Shown here: positions 1-10,245 of the stretch, one piece after another
How positions within the stretch are numbered: position 1 is the stretch's first letter
Layout of the letters: each line of letters begins with the position of its first letter
Assembly: GCA_030998225.1 (NCBI GenBank)
Contig: JAPYXD010000704.1
Coordinates: forward strand, 9,858,001 to 9,922,000
From: Diplolepis rosae
Lineage: Eukaryota; Arthropoda; Insecta; Hymenoptera; Diplolepididae
Length of the DNA: 64,000 nucleotides
Direction: 5' to 3'
Made by a program: the position numbers and the translations under genes
Notes under the pieces: model-generated
Database searches by the model: none
Told to the model about the DNA's origin: nothing
What the model saw: the letters and a program-made list of their open reading frames with translations, nothing else

Positions 1-140
1 TTGAATTTTTTTCTATTTATTAAACCAAAAGTTATCTATCTACGTCTGTTTATATCCTTTCTACAATTTCCCAAATTTTGAAATCAGAATTCTATGTGTT
101 TTGGACACAAACATGTAGAAACTTAAAATCAATCAAATTT
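1..140. repeat. Dispersed repeat, related to 3418-3540
   Basis: This AT-rich segment aligns by eye with 3418-3540. Both contain a 'TTATCTA..TACGTC.GTTT' stretch, then 'TTTCCCAAATTTTGAAA', then 'CACAAACAT', in the same order and orientation. No open frame of interest is present. It is probably the edge of a degenerate mobile element cut by the window start. Confidence 0.5.
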
Positions 141-500
141 GCTGTAAATTTACCAAGTATCACATGCCCTTAACTTTCAGAGTGTCCAAGTTCATATATA
201 CTATAAAAGGTTCTATAAATAACTTATGTCATTTTCTACAGGGTAATCCTATAGGTGGGACATATAGGATTCTGTATTCGGACCTATACAGGAATTTTTA
301 ATGAGGATCTGTCAAAATATTCGAATATATATTATGTTATTATTCAAATTGCGCGCAAATAGCCTATGCACTAACATATCTGCGCAAGTACAAAAATATA
401 TCTATAATAGCATAACCTAAAATTCCTACATCGTGAATTCTTTTGTTTTAATCATTTTTCATTCTTGTGGGTTGATCTGATACGTGTTTTAAAAATTAAA

Positions 501-671
501 ATGGATGAAGAAGAACGTATGCGTGAGCAAAATCGTATCCGCGCTAAAAAATACAGAAGAGTTCGAAAAATTGAGGAAGAATACAGTGGTGATGAGTCCA
601 ATTGTGAATTAAGTGAAACTTTAATGCTATTTAGAACCCCCTTAAAAAACAGCCAGAAAAGGGCCGGGTAG
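501..671 (+). CDS. Short basic/acidic ORF, unknown, possibly a truncated transposon ORF
   Basis: A 56-residue frame starts with ATG at 501 and is strongly charged. It begins MDEEERMREQNRIRAKKYRR, followed by an acidic, Ser-rich stretch. The first 40 codons look like a coding start, with an A-rich context before the ATG. The frame then runs into GC-rich repeat sequence at about 645, so the original protein is probably cut off by a later insertion. I do not recognise the family. It could be the N-terminus of a transposon-encoded protein or a chance frame. Confidence 0.25.
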   Translation: MDEEERMREQNRIRAKKYRRVRKIEEEYSGDESNCELSETLMLFRTPLKNSQKRAG

Positions 672-957
672 CCCGATTGGTTTCTGACCAGCCTTCATGT
701 TGGGATCATAACCAAACCAGCGTGACATTTCTGGCGGGTTCCTTGTCGGATAGCCCGACCGGTTCCCGGTTACAACTAGGGCTATCTCTCCGGATCTTGA
801 TCAGTTTCCGGGTTCGATTTCCACACGGGAATAGTAGATTGTGTACCAAGGGCGGCATGGTGGCGATTGTGACGTGTGCGAAGTGTACCCGCCCGAGCGT
901 AGCGAGGGCGGTATTCACACGAGTCACATCGCCACCATGTCACTCGAGGTACACACG
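645..957. repeat. GC-rich insert with a ~120-bp imperfect hairpin
   Basis: Base composition jumps from AT-rich to GC-rich here. Positions 838-957 form an imperfect inverted repeat: arms GTGTACC...ATGGTGGCGAT and ATCGCCACCAT...GGTACAC around a loop with two CCGCCC/GGGCGG-type boxes. Both strands carry open frames that are artefacts of this composition. It is likely a non-autonomous mobile element that abuts the MITE at 965-1196. Confidence 0.45.
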
Positions 958-964
958 ACGTTTT

Positions 965-1196
965 GTGTCCAAATTGGTGGAAAAAGTCGCGTTGCGTGCG
1001 AGTGCGTAGTTAGCCGCGGTCAGTCATGTTTCGTGCGGTATGGACATTTTGCCCGTTCAAGCGGGCGGTATGAACATTATCGCCCTTTGAAGCGGGCGGT
1101 ATGAACATTTCGCCCGATTTTGACGCCGAGGCACAATTGACTGCATGCCGCTCTACGCACAAGCATGCAATGCGACTTTTTCCGCCCGTTGGACAC
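965..1196. mobile_element. 233-bp MITE with ~34-bp terminal inverted repeats
   Basis: The left end GTGTCCAAATTGGTGGAAAA pairs with the reverse complement of the right end, GTGTCCAACGGGCGGAAAAA. Both continue with AGTCGC(G/A)TTGC(G/A)TGC. Inside are two or three short tandem units containing GCGGGCGGTATGAACATT (about 1030-1110). No target duplication is clear. It has no coding capacity. Confidence 0.65.
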
Positions 1197-1700
1197 TAAA
1201 TTTATTTGCAACTAAAAATTGAGAAATTGTTTCATAAATTTACTAAAACGTAACTGCATTTCCTGAAATTCTATCTCAATTTAACGAAACTCTAACTGAA
1301 TAATAATCCAGTCACGCGTTTCGGGAAATTGTAGTAGAAATTTCTAACAGTGTATCCTATAATTTTTAGAACATGTCTAAAATTGTGACTCTAGGGTGTT
1401 AAACAGAATTCATGAAAGGGATTTCTTTTATCTGCACAAATATATAATTCATATCTCTTTTAAGATTTAAGCATAAATATATTATTGATATTGAACGTTA
1501 AGCCGCGAGGAACTTGTCAACGGTTTTTTTTCCATCTTAATGTAACTGGCAATTTCCCCACTTCACCTTAATGTACGTAATGAATAAATTTGCTTGAAGC
1601 TTTCCACAGAATTCACTCTCGAAAATTGTTTAGGTTTGATTCAATCCAAAGAAACAGCATTCCATGAAGGTGAATGTGTTATCTAGATCTCTAGTAATCT
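1197..1700. other. AT-rich stretch; one dispersed repeat
   Basis: No gene is recognised. Positions 1297-1352 resemble 16318-16375: both contain 'CCAGTCA', then 'GTTTCG.GAAATTGT.GT', then 'GAAATTTCT.ACA'. This indicates an old dispersed repeat. Confidence 0.4.
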
Positions 1701-1710
1701 ACAAATTATA

Positions 1711-2334
1711 CTAAATAATATATCTGTAAACATTTATGTTATTGAAGTTCGTATTCACAAAGAGAAAAATACACACATGCGTATATATTGAAAACAATGA
1801 TTGTTTATTATATATTTTACACATTTCAATACGGGTGGAACGCATAAAATATTTTGTTCGTCGATTGGGGTTAAGCATTTTGATAGCAACCGGTAGCATA
1901 CTTTCCTCTTCGTGTATTGATCTAGAAAATACGGTATTTCCAAGTTGAGATGCATTCCACATGAAAGAAGAATTCCTTAATTCAAGGTAGGATATAATAT
2001 GGCACGTATTAGTCATCATGACATTTTATTGATCCGGTTAAATTGATAGATCGTGAAAGATGTAACATGCAATTACATAGTTTTGTTTCTTCACGTCTTC
2101 GCTGATGGTAAAATCGATGACTATGTTCGTTCTGTGACTGCTACTGTCAAATTGGGCTATAGGTAAATGTAAAATGGCCCTCGCTTCTGCAGAAACGCTT
2201 TTGGGAGGTATTAAAATACGTATGTAGGTGAAGGAGGAGGTTACGAGGTTGATAGCCAAGGCCGGAAGGATATTTCTCGTCCGAAGCTCACATTTTAAAT
2301 TCCTTAAATTCCTAGACCATTCTACGCCGAGCAC
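1711..2334 (-). pseudogene. Unrecognised frame with internal stops, possible coding remnant
   Basis: On the minus strand a single frame stays open from about 2334 to 1711 apart from stops near 2038 and 2025. The region is richer in GC than its flanks. The upper part (2334-2041) encodes 98 residues including AINLVTSSFTYIRILIPP, followed by a mixed polar stretch. I recognise no domain. It may be a decayed exon or transposon ORF, and chance openness cannot be excluded. Confidence 0.2.
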
Positions 2335-2689
2335 AAGTCACGCCAAGTTAGGGAGGATGCTGTTATGATATGCCACCTACCGTAATCGCAGTCTCTGTGT
2401 TGAAAAATGTCTGGAATTTTAGAACAAGATTTTAAATTAATTTTCAAGAAAGGTTCAATACATAAATAGTTTAAGTGCAAGACCTCCTGAACGCAGACAT
2501 TTTTTAAATTTGTTTTTTGGTGTCAGTTTATCACGAGAATCTAACTCATGTGTCTTCAAAATGATTTAGTAGAATTCTAATTGGAAGTAGGGCTAATAAA
2601 AAGTTGTGCTTTTCGTTAGGTTAACCAGAAAGTTTTGTTGAGTTAAGAAAACTTTATCAAGGACAACGAAACAAGAATCAACAAAATAA

Positions 2690-2790
2690 TTTTTTGTCCG
2701 CCGTAGGCCGAAAATTAGCCGTGTCGGTATCATTTCGCGTGCGGAATGTTGAATTTCCCGCACTAATGCGGTAAAAAAATTCTCTCTCTG
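2690..2790. repeat. Copy of the CGGAAAGTTGA repeat family
   Basis: This segment contains TTAGCCGTGTCGGTATCATTT, then GTGCGGAATGTTGAATTTCC, then CGCACTAATGCGGTAAAA. The same order occurs at 41250-41440, where a full inverted copy is present. A short piece recurs at 44355-44400. It is a degenerate MITE. Confidence 0.5.
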
Positions 2791-3169
2791 AACAATTTTT
2801 TCGCAAATTGGAAAGTAGTTTATGGAAAATTGAAAATGCGTATATTTTCATGTATGAAATATATAGCATACTCATTTTCCAGTTGCCGATCGAATTCTTG
2901 ATGCTATAGAATATTGCAATTTACTTATAGTTAGCAGAGAAGGTCATACTTGATATTCTAATGTGCTGTAAATAAAGAAATAAACAAAAAATCTTTAGAA
3001 TACCTTACAAAAATGTTTTTTATTTTTTATTTTCAATTCAGAATTAACATTCTTATTTCAAATTTCACAATATTTTATTTACAAAATAAACATCGATCTA
3101 TTTTCAGATTAAATTATAGATAATAATACCCTTATTTTTACAAGTTCAAATTCAAAGTAAATAAATTAA

Positions 3170-3375
3170 GGAATGTCATTAACGTGACTTCATCCAATAC
3201 TTTCCGTCCATCCCATTCTCCAAAATATTAACTCAAATGGATTTTCCATAGAAGATAAATATACTGTGGTTTTTCTTTTATGTTTATCTGCTATGGAAAA
3301 TCCATTTGTGTTATTAATTTAAGAATTAGAAGGACGAAAAGTATTGGATAAAGTCACATCCGTAACGTGCATTTT
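3170..3375. mobile_element. TTAA-type hairpin MITE, family K1 copy 1
   Basis: The element follows TTAA (3166-3169) and starts GGAATGTCATTAACGTGACT. The body is a long imperfect palindrome: TATCCAATACTTT-type outer arms and inner arms ATGGATTTTCCATAG / CTATGGAAAATCCAT. The right end is eroded and no longer shows TTAA. A second copy, with TTAA on both sides, is at 34019-34888. TTAA duplication with GG-starting termini fits Kolobok or piggyBac-type mobilisation. Confidence 0.65.
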
Positions 3376-3417
3376 GATAATGAAAAAAATTTCCAATATA
3401 TTTTGATGAAATTGATT

Positions 3418-3665
3418 TTTTTTTCAATTTCGAAACCAAAAATAGTTTATCTACGTCCGTTTTTATCTTCTTTATCATTTCCCAAATTTTGAAAAGAAAA
3501 TTTTATATACTTTAGCCACAAACATACAAATTGCTGTTTTGATTTCAAATGAAAAAGAAAATTTCATTTACTTAAGGCTCTATCGACCTTGAGGAATACA
3601 TTTTCATCAGAACACTTGCGTTTCGCGCTCGATTTACAAAACACGCACTAAAAAGGTGCTTCGAG
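3418..3665. repeat. Dispersed repeat pair (with 1-140 and 53701-53820)
   Basis: Positions 3418-3540 repeat the window start. Positions 3550-3640 match 53720-53810: both have 'ATTTACTTAAGGCTCTATCG', then 'GAGGAATACATT' or a variant, then 'ACACT.GCG.TT.GCGCTCG'. The two halves may belong to one larger mobile element whose other copy lies inside the 52-55 kb element. Confidence 0.5.
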
Positions 3666-3964
3666 CCTCTATAGAGCGGTAGTAAGGACGTCTGTATAAG
3701 ACTTGTGTTTTCATATTGTGTCTGATTTCGTTTCTTAGGTCCTACTTTTATTCCTTAATTTCACTGAATAACTGTGATAATATGGATTACATTTTTTCAA
3801 TGTGCGTTATTGTCACGCAGCCTATGATTTTTACATGGTCACTACCATGATGCAAGTTCTTTTTCAAAAAATTGAACGTGGTGAAGACTTTTGCTTTTCT
3901 GATTCTCAATCAATGGAAAAGAACCCAGTCGGACCAATCCGTATTGTGACGACGTTCACAAAAA

Positions 3965-4040
3965 ATTCAGTACTGCACCAGTACTGGTTAGCCGCTACTG
4001 ACTTGCCATTACTGGCGCAGTACTGGAGCAGTACTAAAGT
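3965..4040. repeat. AGTACTGG-rich repeat
   Basis: Several CAGTACTG/CAGTACTGG motifs lie within 75 bp. Similar clusters occur at 9505-9680 and 48120-48190. They look like remnants of one palindromic repeat family. Confidence 0.4.
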
Positions 4041-4105
4041 ATTATTTTACTCTGAAAATTGAATTCTAACTATAATTGTTACGTCACAATTACGTAAATA
4101 CTTAC

Positions 4106-4229
4106 CCTTATCGAAGGTTCCTCGTTTCAAGTTAGGATCGAATGATTCTCGCTTGGAGATGAGTATAAGGTCGAAATTGCCGTGATTATCACCCATCTCA
4201 CTTGACATTTCGCGAATACTTCCGGCCAT
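4106..4229 (-). CDS. Possible first coding exon (MAGSIREMSSEMGDNHGNFD...)
   Basis: On the minus strand an ATG at 4229 in the context AAAATGG opens 41 codons that end at a strong splice donor, AAGG|GTAAGT. The exon begins MAGSIREMSSEMGDNHGNFD and continues with a charged, hydrophilic stretch. The first 20 codons recur almost unchanged on the plus strand at 32444-32503 (MAGSIRGMSSEMGDNHGNFD), where the downstream part and donor are lost. Upstream are two palindromes matching NRF-1 sites. I do not recognise the protein, and I could not find the next exon. It may be a host gene copied into a fold-back element, or a 5' exon native to that element. Confidence 0.35.
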
Positions 4230-4485
4230 TTTGATTTTATCGATCTTGTGTAGTAGTAGCGTATTATAATAGACGCATGCGCAGTTCAAATGTACAAGGC
4301 TTTGACAGTACGGTGCCAACGCTGTACGAAGAAGAAGAAGAATAAGAAGATTATGCTCCGCTGTATCGTAATAAGCGCATGCGCAGTTCAATTTTTACAT
4401 TATGTTCCTCTGTATAGTAATACGCAACATAACGCTACTCTCAAATGTAGCGTAAAAACACGATTATGCGCCAGAGGCACATAAA
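4230..4485 (-). promoter_or_regulatory. Promoter-like core with NRF-1-type palindromes
   Basis: The segment contains GCGCATGCGCAG at 4374-4385 and the half-matching ACGCATGCGCAG at 4273-4283, spaced about 100 bp. The known NRF-1/Ewg consensus is YGCGCAYGCGCR. The same core, with both palindromes and the intervening GAAGAAGAAG tract, recurs at 6560-6800 and inverted at 32215-32450. It lies directly upstream of the minus-strand ATG at 4229. Promoter function is inferred. Confidence 0.4.
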
Positions 4486-4522
4486 TGTAATTTATTTAAA
4501 TTATGAAAGTTACAAAAACAAA

Positions 4523-4800
4523 TTGAATAAAGAGAAAGACAGAGAAAGAGAGAGAGAGAGGTTGACACATATTGTAAGCCATCACTTCGAGATGCCCCTG
4601 CAGAACGGCAACACAACTCACTACGCTGCAAGGCGAAGGGACAGACAAGAGGTTTTCTGCCTCGAGTTGAGTTTCAATTCATTCCTGGAGACGTTTTTGG
4701 GACAGGTGAAGGGTTTTTTGCCCTTAACTGAGTCTTAATCCGGCTTCTAGTCACGGCGCAGTGGGCAGGAGAAGGGTTTTCTGCCCTCACATTGAGTCCG
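4523..4800. repeat. GA microsatellite followed by three hairpin-bearing tandem units
   Basis: A purine tract (AGAGA)n runs about 4523-4558. After it come three imperfect units, each with a hairpin around GGTTTTCTGCC-type sequence (near 4652, 4708 and 4772) and each followed by TTGAGT/ACTGAGT. No protein family is recognised in the frame across it. Confidence 0.4.
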
Positions 4801-6100
4801 GTGCACGAGATTACAAACGGTTATTCGAATCACCCAGGTTAATAGGGCGATTTATTAACTGAAGCATTCGAAACACCCAGGAGCTTGCGGCAATAGTAGA
4901 ACCAAGGGAGACCATTAGGCTTCACGGAGAAAATAGATGTTAGGAGATAAAGGGGCAATACTCTAGATAGGCTAGCTATAAGTCTTCACATTCAAAGAAT
5001 TCACAAGTTAGATTGATTAGGCAAAAAGTTAAGCTACAAATGTAAACATGTAAAATCCATTTGTTCAGAGGAGTGTAATGTAAGAATTTGCCATAGATTT
5101 ACCTATTTAGGATTCATTGATCAGATAGATGAGATGTAAGATTAGCCATAGGTTCATATGTTTAGAATTCATAGTTTAGACGAATGAGACATGAGGATTG
5201 CTATAGATTTGTACGTGTAAGCTCCATCGTCTAGATGTTTTGGCTATAGTATCCTGGAAACAATTTCTTTGCGATTTTTAATATAAATTAACCATGAAAA
5301 TGTAAAAACTTATTCAAAAAGGAATTGCTTGTGTCTTTTTTTTCATTTTAACCTCAAAATGAACAAACAAGCAATCCGAAATTTTTTAATTTTAACGAAT
5401 TTCTCACAATGAAGAACTTTTATATTATAAACATTTTTATTGATTTTTCCATAAAAACTTTATATTATTACATGGATTTTTAAAAACAAATTTAATAACT
5501 ACAAAATTATGACTACATCAACTTATCAAATTTGTCGGATGTAAGGAAACTTTAAGGAAGGACTAGGAAACTTTGGTCGAAACATTGACGCTATAATAAA
5601 CAGCTGTACAAGACCGGAAAGGCCACCTATTTTATTCTCTAAAACTTCTATTGCAAACTAATATAGATACAGGAGAATCTGGCTTGAGAAACACTAAACA
5701 ATTTCCATGAGACATGTGCCAGAGTCCGGAAAAACTCAATCGTTTCCGACTTTTGTTAAATGAATAATAAATATATTTTACTGAATTTTTTTTTTTTTAA
5801 GTAAGCTGTAGCTAAGAAGTAAAGATGACACGAAATATTTTGTTTTCTTGAGCAATAGTTTTAAAAAAAATTAATATTGTGTAAGTCGATGTCAATTATT
5901 TCTCAGAAAATATTACGCACTTACTGTTTTCGTTAGAAACAGATTGAATTTCATATGGAAATATACACCTCAATTTTTACGTTATGAAAGAAGTAATGCA
6001 TGTATACTCTGTAAAAATGAATTCCGCATACAGTGCATTTATTTTTTTAAAGATTTTAGTATTCTTATGTTAATAAATAGACAATCCGGACACTGAATCA
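4801..6100. other. Non-coding AT-rich stretch, nothing recognised
   Basis: No open frame of note. Around 5090-5220 a loose repeat of 'GA.AT.AGA.TTGCCATAGATTTA.....TTTAGGATTCAT' occurs two to three times. The remainder shows only poly-A/T tracts. Confidence 0.4.
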
Positions 6101-6215
6101 CGTAACCTGCCAATGTGCCAGTCCTCAGACACAATCACCAAGACTAGCGCCGCAACCTTTTAGTGTTGTGCCAGTCGCCGTCAATCGAAAAGTTATTGTC
6201 TTTTTATGCTGTAAT

Positions 6216-6996
6216 AGTATATTATGGTATGTGCCTAGGTGCATGATGAGGGTTATTACGCGACGAGCGACAATGCTCGCAGGAGGTCGAAGCCAAGATG
6301 TAGTCGAGACGTAGCTGAGGCGTAGCCGAGACGTAGCTGAGGCAAAGCCGAGACGAATCCACGGCGCGATCAGTCTCGCGAGCATTGTCGCAAGTCTCGT
6401 AATTTCCCGAATTGTGTGCATTGGCACATATTCTATTTTATGTGACTGTGGTGCGGATACGAGTTTTTATGCGTACATTGGAATCTAATCTAGTACTTAT
6501 TGTAGTTGTTTGCTGCGCTAGTTGTACGAAGCGGGCGCAAATTGTCGACTAGTCCCGGCCATTTTGATTTTATCGGTCTTGTGTAGTAGTAGCGTATTGT
6601 AATAGACGCATGCGCAGTTCAAATGTACAAGGCTTTGTCAGTACGGTGCCAACGCTGTACGAAGAGGAATAAGAAGAAGATTACGCTCCGCTGTATCGTA
6701 ATAGGCGCATGCGCAGTTCAATTTTTACATTACATTCCTCTGTATCGTAATACAAAAAATTACGCTACTCTCAACTGTAGCGTAAAAACACGTATACGCA
6801 CTGAAGTCACATAAAATAGACGTGCCAATGCACACAATTCGGGAAATTACGAGACTCGCGACAATACTCGCAGGACGGATCGCGCCTCGGATTCGTCTCG
6901 GCTTCGTCTCGGCTACGCCTTGGCTTCGATCTCCTGCGAGCATTGTCGCTCGTCGCGCAATAACCCTCATTGTGCGCCTAGGCACGTAATATACTA
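6216..6996. mobile_element. Fold-back element (~780 bp) with ~260-bp arms
   Basis: The left arm (about 6216-6480) and right arm (about 6790-6996) are inverted copies. They contain GTGCCTAGG, GAGGGTTATT.CGCGACGAG, CGACAATGCTCGCAGGA and short tandem units of GTAGCCGAGACG. The centre (6560-6790) is the NRF-1-palindrome core also seen at 4230-4485. Its edge shares ATAAAATCAAAATGGCCGG with the exon at 4229. A second copy of the same size is at 32006-32784. Confidence 0.65.
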
Positions 6997-7371
6997 TTGT
7001 TTGCCCTTCACTATCGCAAACAACAAATAAGGAGAAAAAAGTTGACAAACATTCTCAACCGTACGCTGCAACGGGAGACGGTTGGATGGAATGTTATAGA
7101 GATCATGAGGAAAAGAAACTCGCAATTCAGCTTTAAAAAGAAGAATGGTAAAGCTGCAAAAACAGTAACAAGAAGGAAAATCAGTGTTGGCAAAAATTAA
7201 GAAGGAGAAAGCAATAGAATAAGCGAAGAAAAAGACGGAGGAGCATGCTGAGTTTGAGACGATTAAGAAAGAGAAGCAGATTGAAAAAGCGAAACGAAAG
7301 CAAGGATCACAAGAGAGGAAAAAGCTGAAAAGGAAAAACGAAGATATTAACGATGACTAGCGCTCGTATGC
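6997..7371 (+). pseudogene. Lys/Glu-rich C-terminal tail of a transposon protein, frameshifted
   Basis: The frame starts within KQQIRRKKLTNILNRTLQRE and continues TVGWN. Copy B (31560-32005) shows that an acidic/basic coiled-coil stretch, EHEEKKLAIQLEKEERVKLR, should follow. In this copy a frameshift after TVGWN moves the reading into a different frame, while the nucleotide similarity continues to about 7371. The composition resembles basic tails of pogo/Tigger-type transposases, but I see no catalytic motif, so the assignment is tentative. Confidence 0.4.
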
Positions 7372-8183
7372 GTTGAAATTCAATAATGAAATAATGTTTT
7401 TTTAATACAAATATTGATTGATTGTATCAAAAAGTTCGTTAACAACACAAATAAACGTGTTATATACTGTTTCAATTAATGTACTTTTAATAATTATCTT
7501 GTCTGGAGACTCGAGCATGCATTACCGGCCACTCACGCAATCACATTTGACTTGTCCGGGGACTGACACACGTGTATCAATCATCATAATTCTTTTATAT
7601 TATCAAAATTGATGACTCAAAAGCATTATCAAGTATATTTTTGTGAAGAAAATGATATCCCTAATATTTCTACTATGATAAATGAACAATAGATTGCAAT
7701 TTCATGGAAAGGTTTATTATTTTTACCGCTCTGATGTCTTAAGCGCCCGAGGACTGGTGCATTTACCTTATTCAATTTGTTAATTGAATTTAATCGTCGA
7801 ATCAATTTGTTCCCTTTCTCGATGGCGAGTTATATGTTGTAAACAACTGATGATCCCCACAGGTGATAGAAAAGGACCGAAATATAATCCACTCAAATAT
7901 GACTGCGACAAGTCGATGAACCTTCTTCACTTCTAAGTTAAAGATCTTTCCAAGATCTAAAGAGACCACGATGATTTTTCGGCTTTGAACTTGGATTTTA
8001 AATTTTTACGGTCGAATTTTATTGATCTCGGCTAGGAGATTTTTGTAATAAATTTAAATTAAGATGCTGTACTTTCACTACTCGTGAGACCGACGTTAAA
8101 TTATGAAGAAACTGAACATTGCATATTGAACTTTAAATTTTGAATACATTTCTCCTGTGGTTGGCCTCTTTTATAGTATTTAA

Positions 8184-8656
8184 GGTAGTTGATCCACGAA
8201 AATTAGACCTCAGGTAAAAATAGATAATTTTGCTTTCAAGAATAGCAATATTATTATTGAAGGGTTATTCTGGAAGAGAAAAGATTAATTTTCATGAAAA
8301 AAATTTGAAATACAGAAAAATAATTTCATTTATAAATTTTATTTTTGCCCCAACTTTTTTCTTATCGCTTCTACCAAATTTTAAAAAATTATGCGATTTT
8401 AATAAATTACAAATCACTTTTTCAAGAAAAAGATTCCCTGCAACTTAACCATTTACAATTTTCGAAAATGAATAAATTATTATCAAATTCAGCAACGTTT
8501 TTATAAAAATTTTATTTTGGAAAATATTTTTTTAATGGTTTCAGCCATTAAAGAATTTATTTTTAAAAATCATAAACGGTGAAGTTGTGATCTTTTTCAA
8601 CATAGCACTTCAATAATAATATTGCTATTCGCGAAAGCAAAATTATCTATTTTTCT
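8184..8656. mobile_element. TTAA-type fold-back MITE, family K2 copy 1 (right end eroded)
   Basis: The element follows TTAA (8180-8183) and begins GGTAGTTGATCCACGAAAAT, then TAGACCTCAGG and ATAATTTTGCTTTCAAGAATAGC. The right part has the inverse (GCTATTCGCGAAAGCAAAATTATC), but the terminal 30 bp are replaced. Copies 2 and 3 (25093-25649 and 34073-34735) have both ends and TTAA duplications. The open frame at 8230-8448 lies in the palindrome and is not a gene. Confidence 0.7.
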
Positions 8657-9310
8657 GTGACGTAGTCACTTTTTCCTAGAAAAGAGGGGCCTCATTACTT
8701 CTTCCTAATTCCAGTTCCTCTTTTGCGATTCCCTAATAAATTTTTGACATACCTAGCCTGTATGTAATATATGCATTTGTATACGTTGCGGGACATGATA
8801 ATAATTGAAGGGTTGGATTCTATAACCAGATGTGCGCACGAGCCGGCTCAGCGTGCTCTTGAGAGTATGAAACCTACGCTTGACGTCCATTGTTTAAAAA
8901 AAACAATTTTGATGGGCAAAATTATCATTAAAAATTACGTTTACGTAAAACTTGTGAACAGGAAATTGTTTTCTAATGTTTTTTAAAGAAATATATACAT
9001 TTTAACGTCGATTGGCAACAAATCGTCTCAAGCGTAGGTTGCTATATTTCTTTAACAATAAAATCCTTAACAACATCTACAGAAAAAATTTATTTTTCAT
9101 AGAAAATCTATTAAATCTTCGAACATTTCAATAATAGTATTGAATTATACATTTTCTACTTCATCCGATTTTATCATCTTCAAGCAATTATTTTTCGAAA
9201 TTTAATTGAAATACTTGAAGAAATGTCGAAGATTTTTCGAAATTTGATTGATGTACTCAGTTTGGTTGAAATAGGTAACAGATTTGGAAGGAATCATTTG
9301 GTAGAAATAG
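8657..9310. other. Non-coding stretch with an inverted repeat
   Basis: No gene is recognised. AACCTACGCTTGACG (about 8870-8884) is inverted as CGTCTCAAGCGTAGGTT (about 9027-9044), and TTAAAGAAATATA / TATATTTCTTTAA also pair around the right arm. This suggests a small decayed TIR element. Confidence 0.35.
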
Positions 9311-9312
9311 AC

Positions 9313-9397
9313 GTGGTATAGCGGTTAGCGTGCGTTAGTTGGAGGTCGTAGAGTGCGTCGTTAGGTAGGTTGTAGGTTCGAATCTCGTCGGCAGGAC
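9313..9397 (+). repeat. tRNA-like sequence (tRNA pseudogene or SINE head)
   Basis: TGGTATAGCGGTTAGCG resembles an A box of the RNA polymerase III promoter and GGTTCGAATCTCG matches a B box, about 48 bp apart. The 5' and 3' flanks do not pair as an acceptor stem, so it is not a convincing functional tRNA. A tRNA-derived SINE fragment is the best reading. Confidence 0.45.
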
Positions 9398-9489
9398 CAT
9401 TTTTATAAAAGAAATTTCACGATAACTTGAGTGGAAGAAAGAATTGATATAAATAAGTTAAATATTTTGATTGTTTTACATTTATTATT

Positions 9490-9680
9490 AATACAATCCC
9501 GAGTTATAGTAATCAGTACTATACTAGTACTGGTTTTTAGTACTGTTCAAGTAATTGTTAGCCAGTAATGGTATGCCCGTATAAGAACAGTACTGATTGC
9601 TACTGGCAGTAGGCAATACTGGCAATACAGTACTGTTAAAGCGTTATGCGGGCATAATACTGCGGCCGTTGTTAAAGTAT
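9490..9680. repeat. AGTACTG-rich repeat cluster
   Basis: About seven AGTACTG motifs with GCCAGTA/TACTGGC palindromes occur here. They are related to 3965-4040. No coding sequence is recognised. Confidence 0.4.
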
Positions 9681-9800
9681 TATTGGGATTTAGTCGTGAT
9701 GACCTACATTTTATTTTGGAACACGAAAATTTCAACAAATATCAATTAGTGTAATTGTTCGAATTTTGAATAATGGAAACTTTACAGCTGAAAAGACATG

Positions 9801-10233
9801 CTCTCTAAACCTGAATCAGTGAACGGCCACTGATTCGCAGTGACTATTCACTGATGGCAGCAGCTATAAGTCTTTCACTGAGAATCAGTGAAATTCGACT
9901 GATGAATCAGTGAAATAGGTTAAACTCACTTATTGAATCAGTGAAAGCTTCAGGTGCGAGTAATAAAACCAGCAATATACTTTTAACGATCGATGAACTC
10001 GTTTATTTTAGGCTAAACAACACTAAAACGAAATTACGTATTTATTATTATTTTTAAGAGACGATAAATCAGTAAAGTGTAGATGACAGTTTTGAATTCG
10101 CGAATTCAAAATTTATGTTCATGTCACGCGTTCACTGTTTCCTCAGTGAAATCAAAGCAGGGCACTGATTCATCAGTTGATATATTTGCCCTGATATAAT
10201 CAGTGTCTATTTCACTAATTCAGGTTTAGAGAG
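9801..10233. mobile_element. CACTGATT-rich MITE, copy 1
   Basis: The ends are inverted: CTCTCTAAACCTGAATCAGT on the left, AATTCAGGTTTAGAGAG on the right. The interior holds many CACTGATT/AATCAGTG octamers in both orientations. No frame is present. Copies 2 and 3 carry TA on both sides; here the flanks are changed. Confidence 0.65.
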
Positions 10234-10245
10234 TGAAAAAATCTA

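Larger units (their letters stand above)
6110..7770 (+). mobile_element. TIR element A with K/E-rich ORF tail and internal fold-back
   Basis: The ends share a terminal inverted repeat: left TGTGCCAGTCCTCAGACA at 6113, right end read in reverse ATGCACCAGTCCTCGGGC. A near-identical stretch (7000-7770) is found inverted at 31152-32005. The interior holds a fold-back (6216-6996) and a Lys/Glu-rich frame (6997-7371). Copy B shows the same junction between the ORF and the fold-back, so the fold-back was present before the element spread. The superfamily is not certain; a pogo-like element is one option. Confidence 0.55.

Noticed and set aside
677..1104. Overlapping open frames over 70 codons on both strands near the start
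   Set aside because: They are caused by the GC-rich hairpin repeat; the peptides contain repeated words and match no family.
9313..9397. A functional tRNA gene
   Set aside because: The ends do not form an acceptor stem and the region between the boxes is too long for a normal anticodon arm without an intron.
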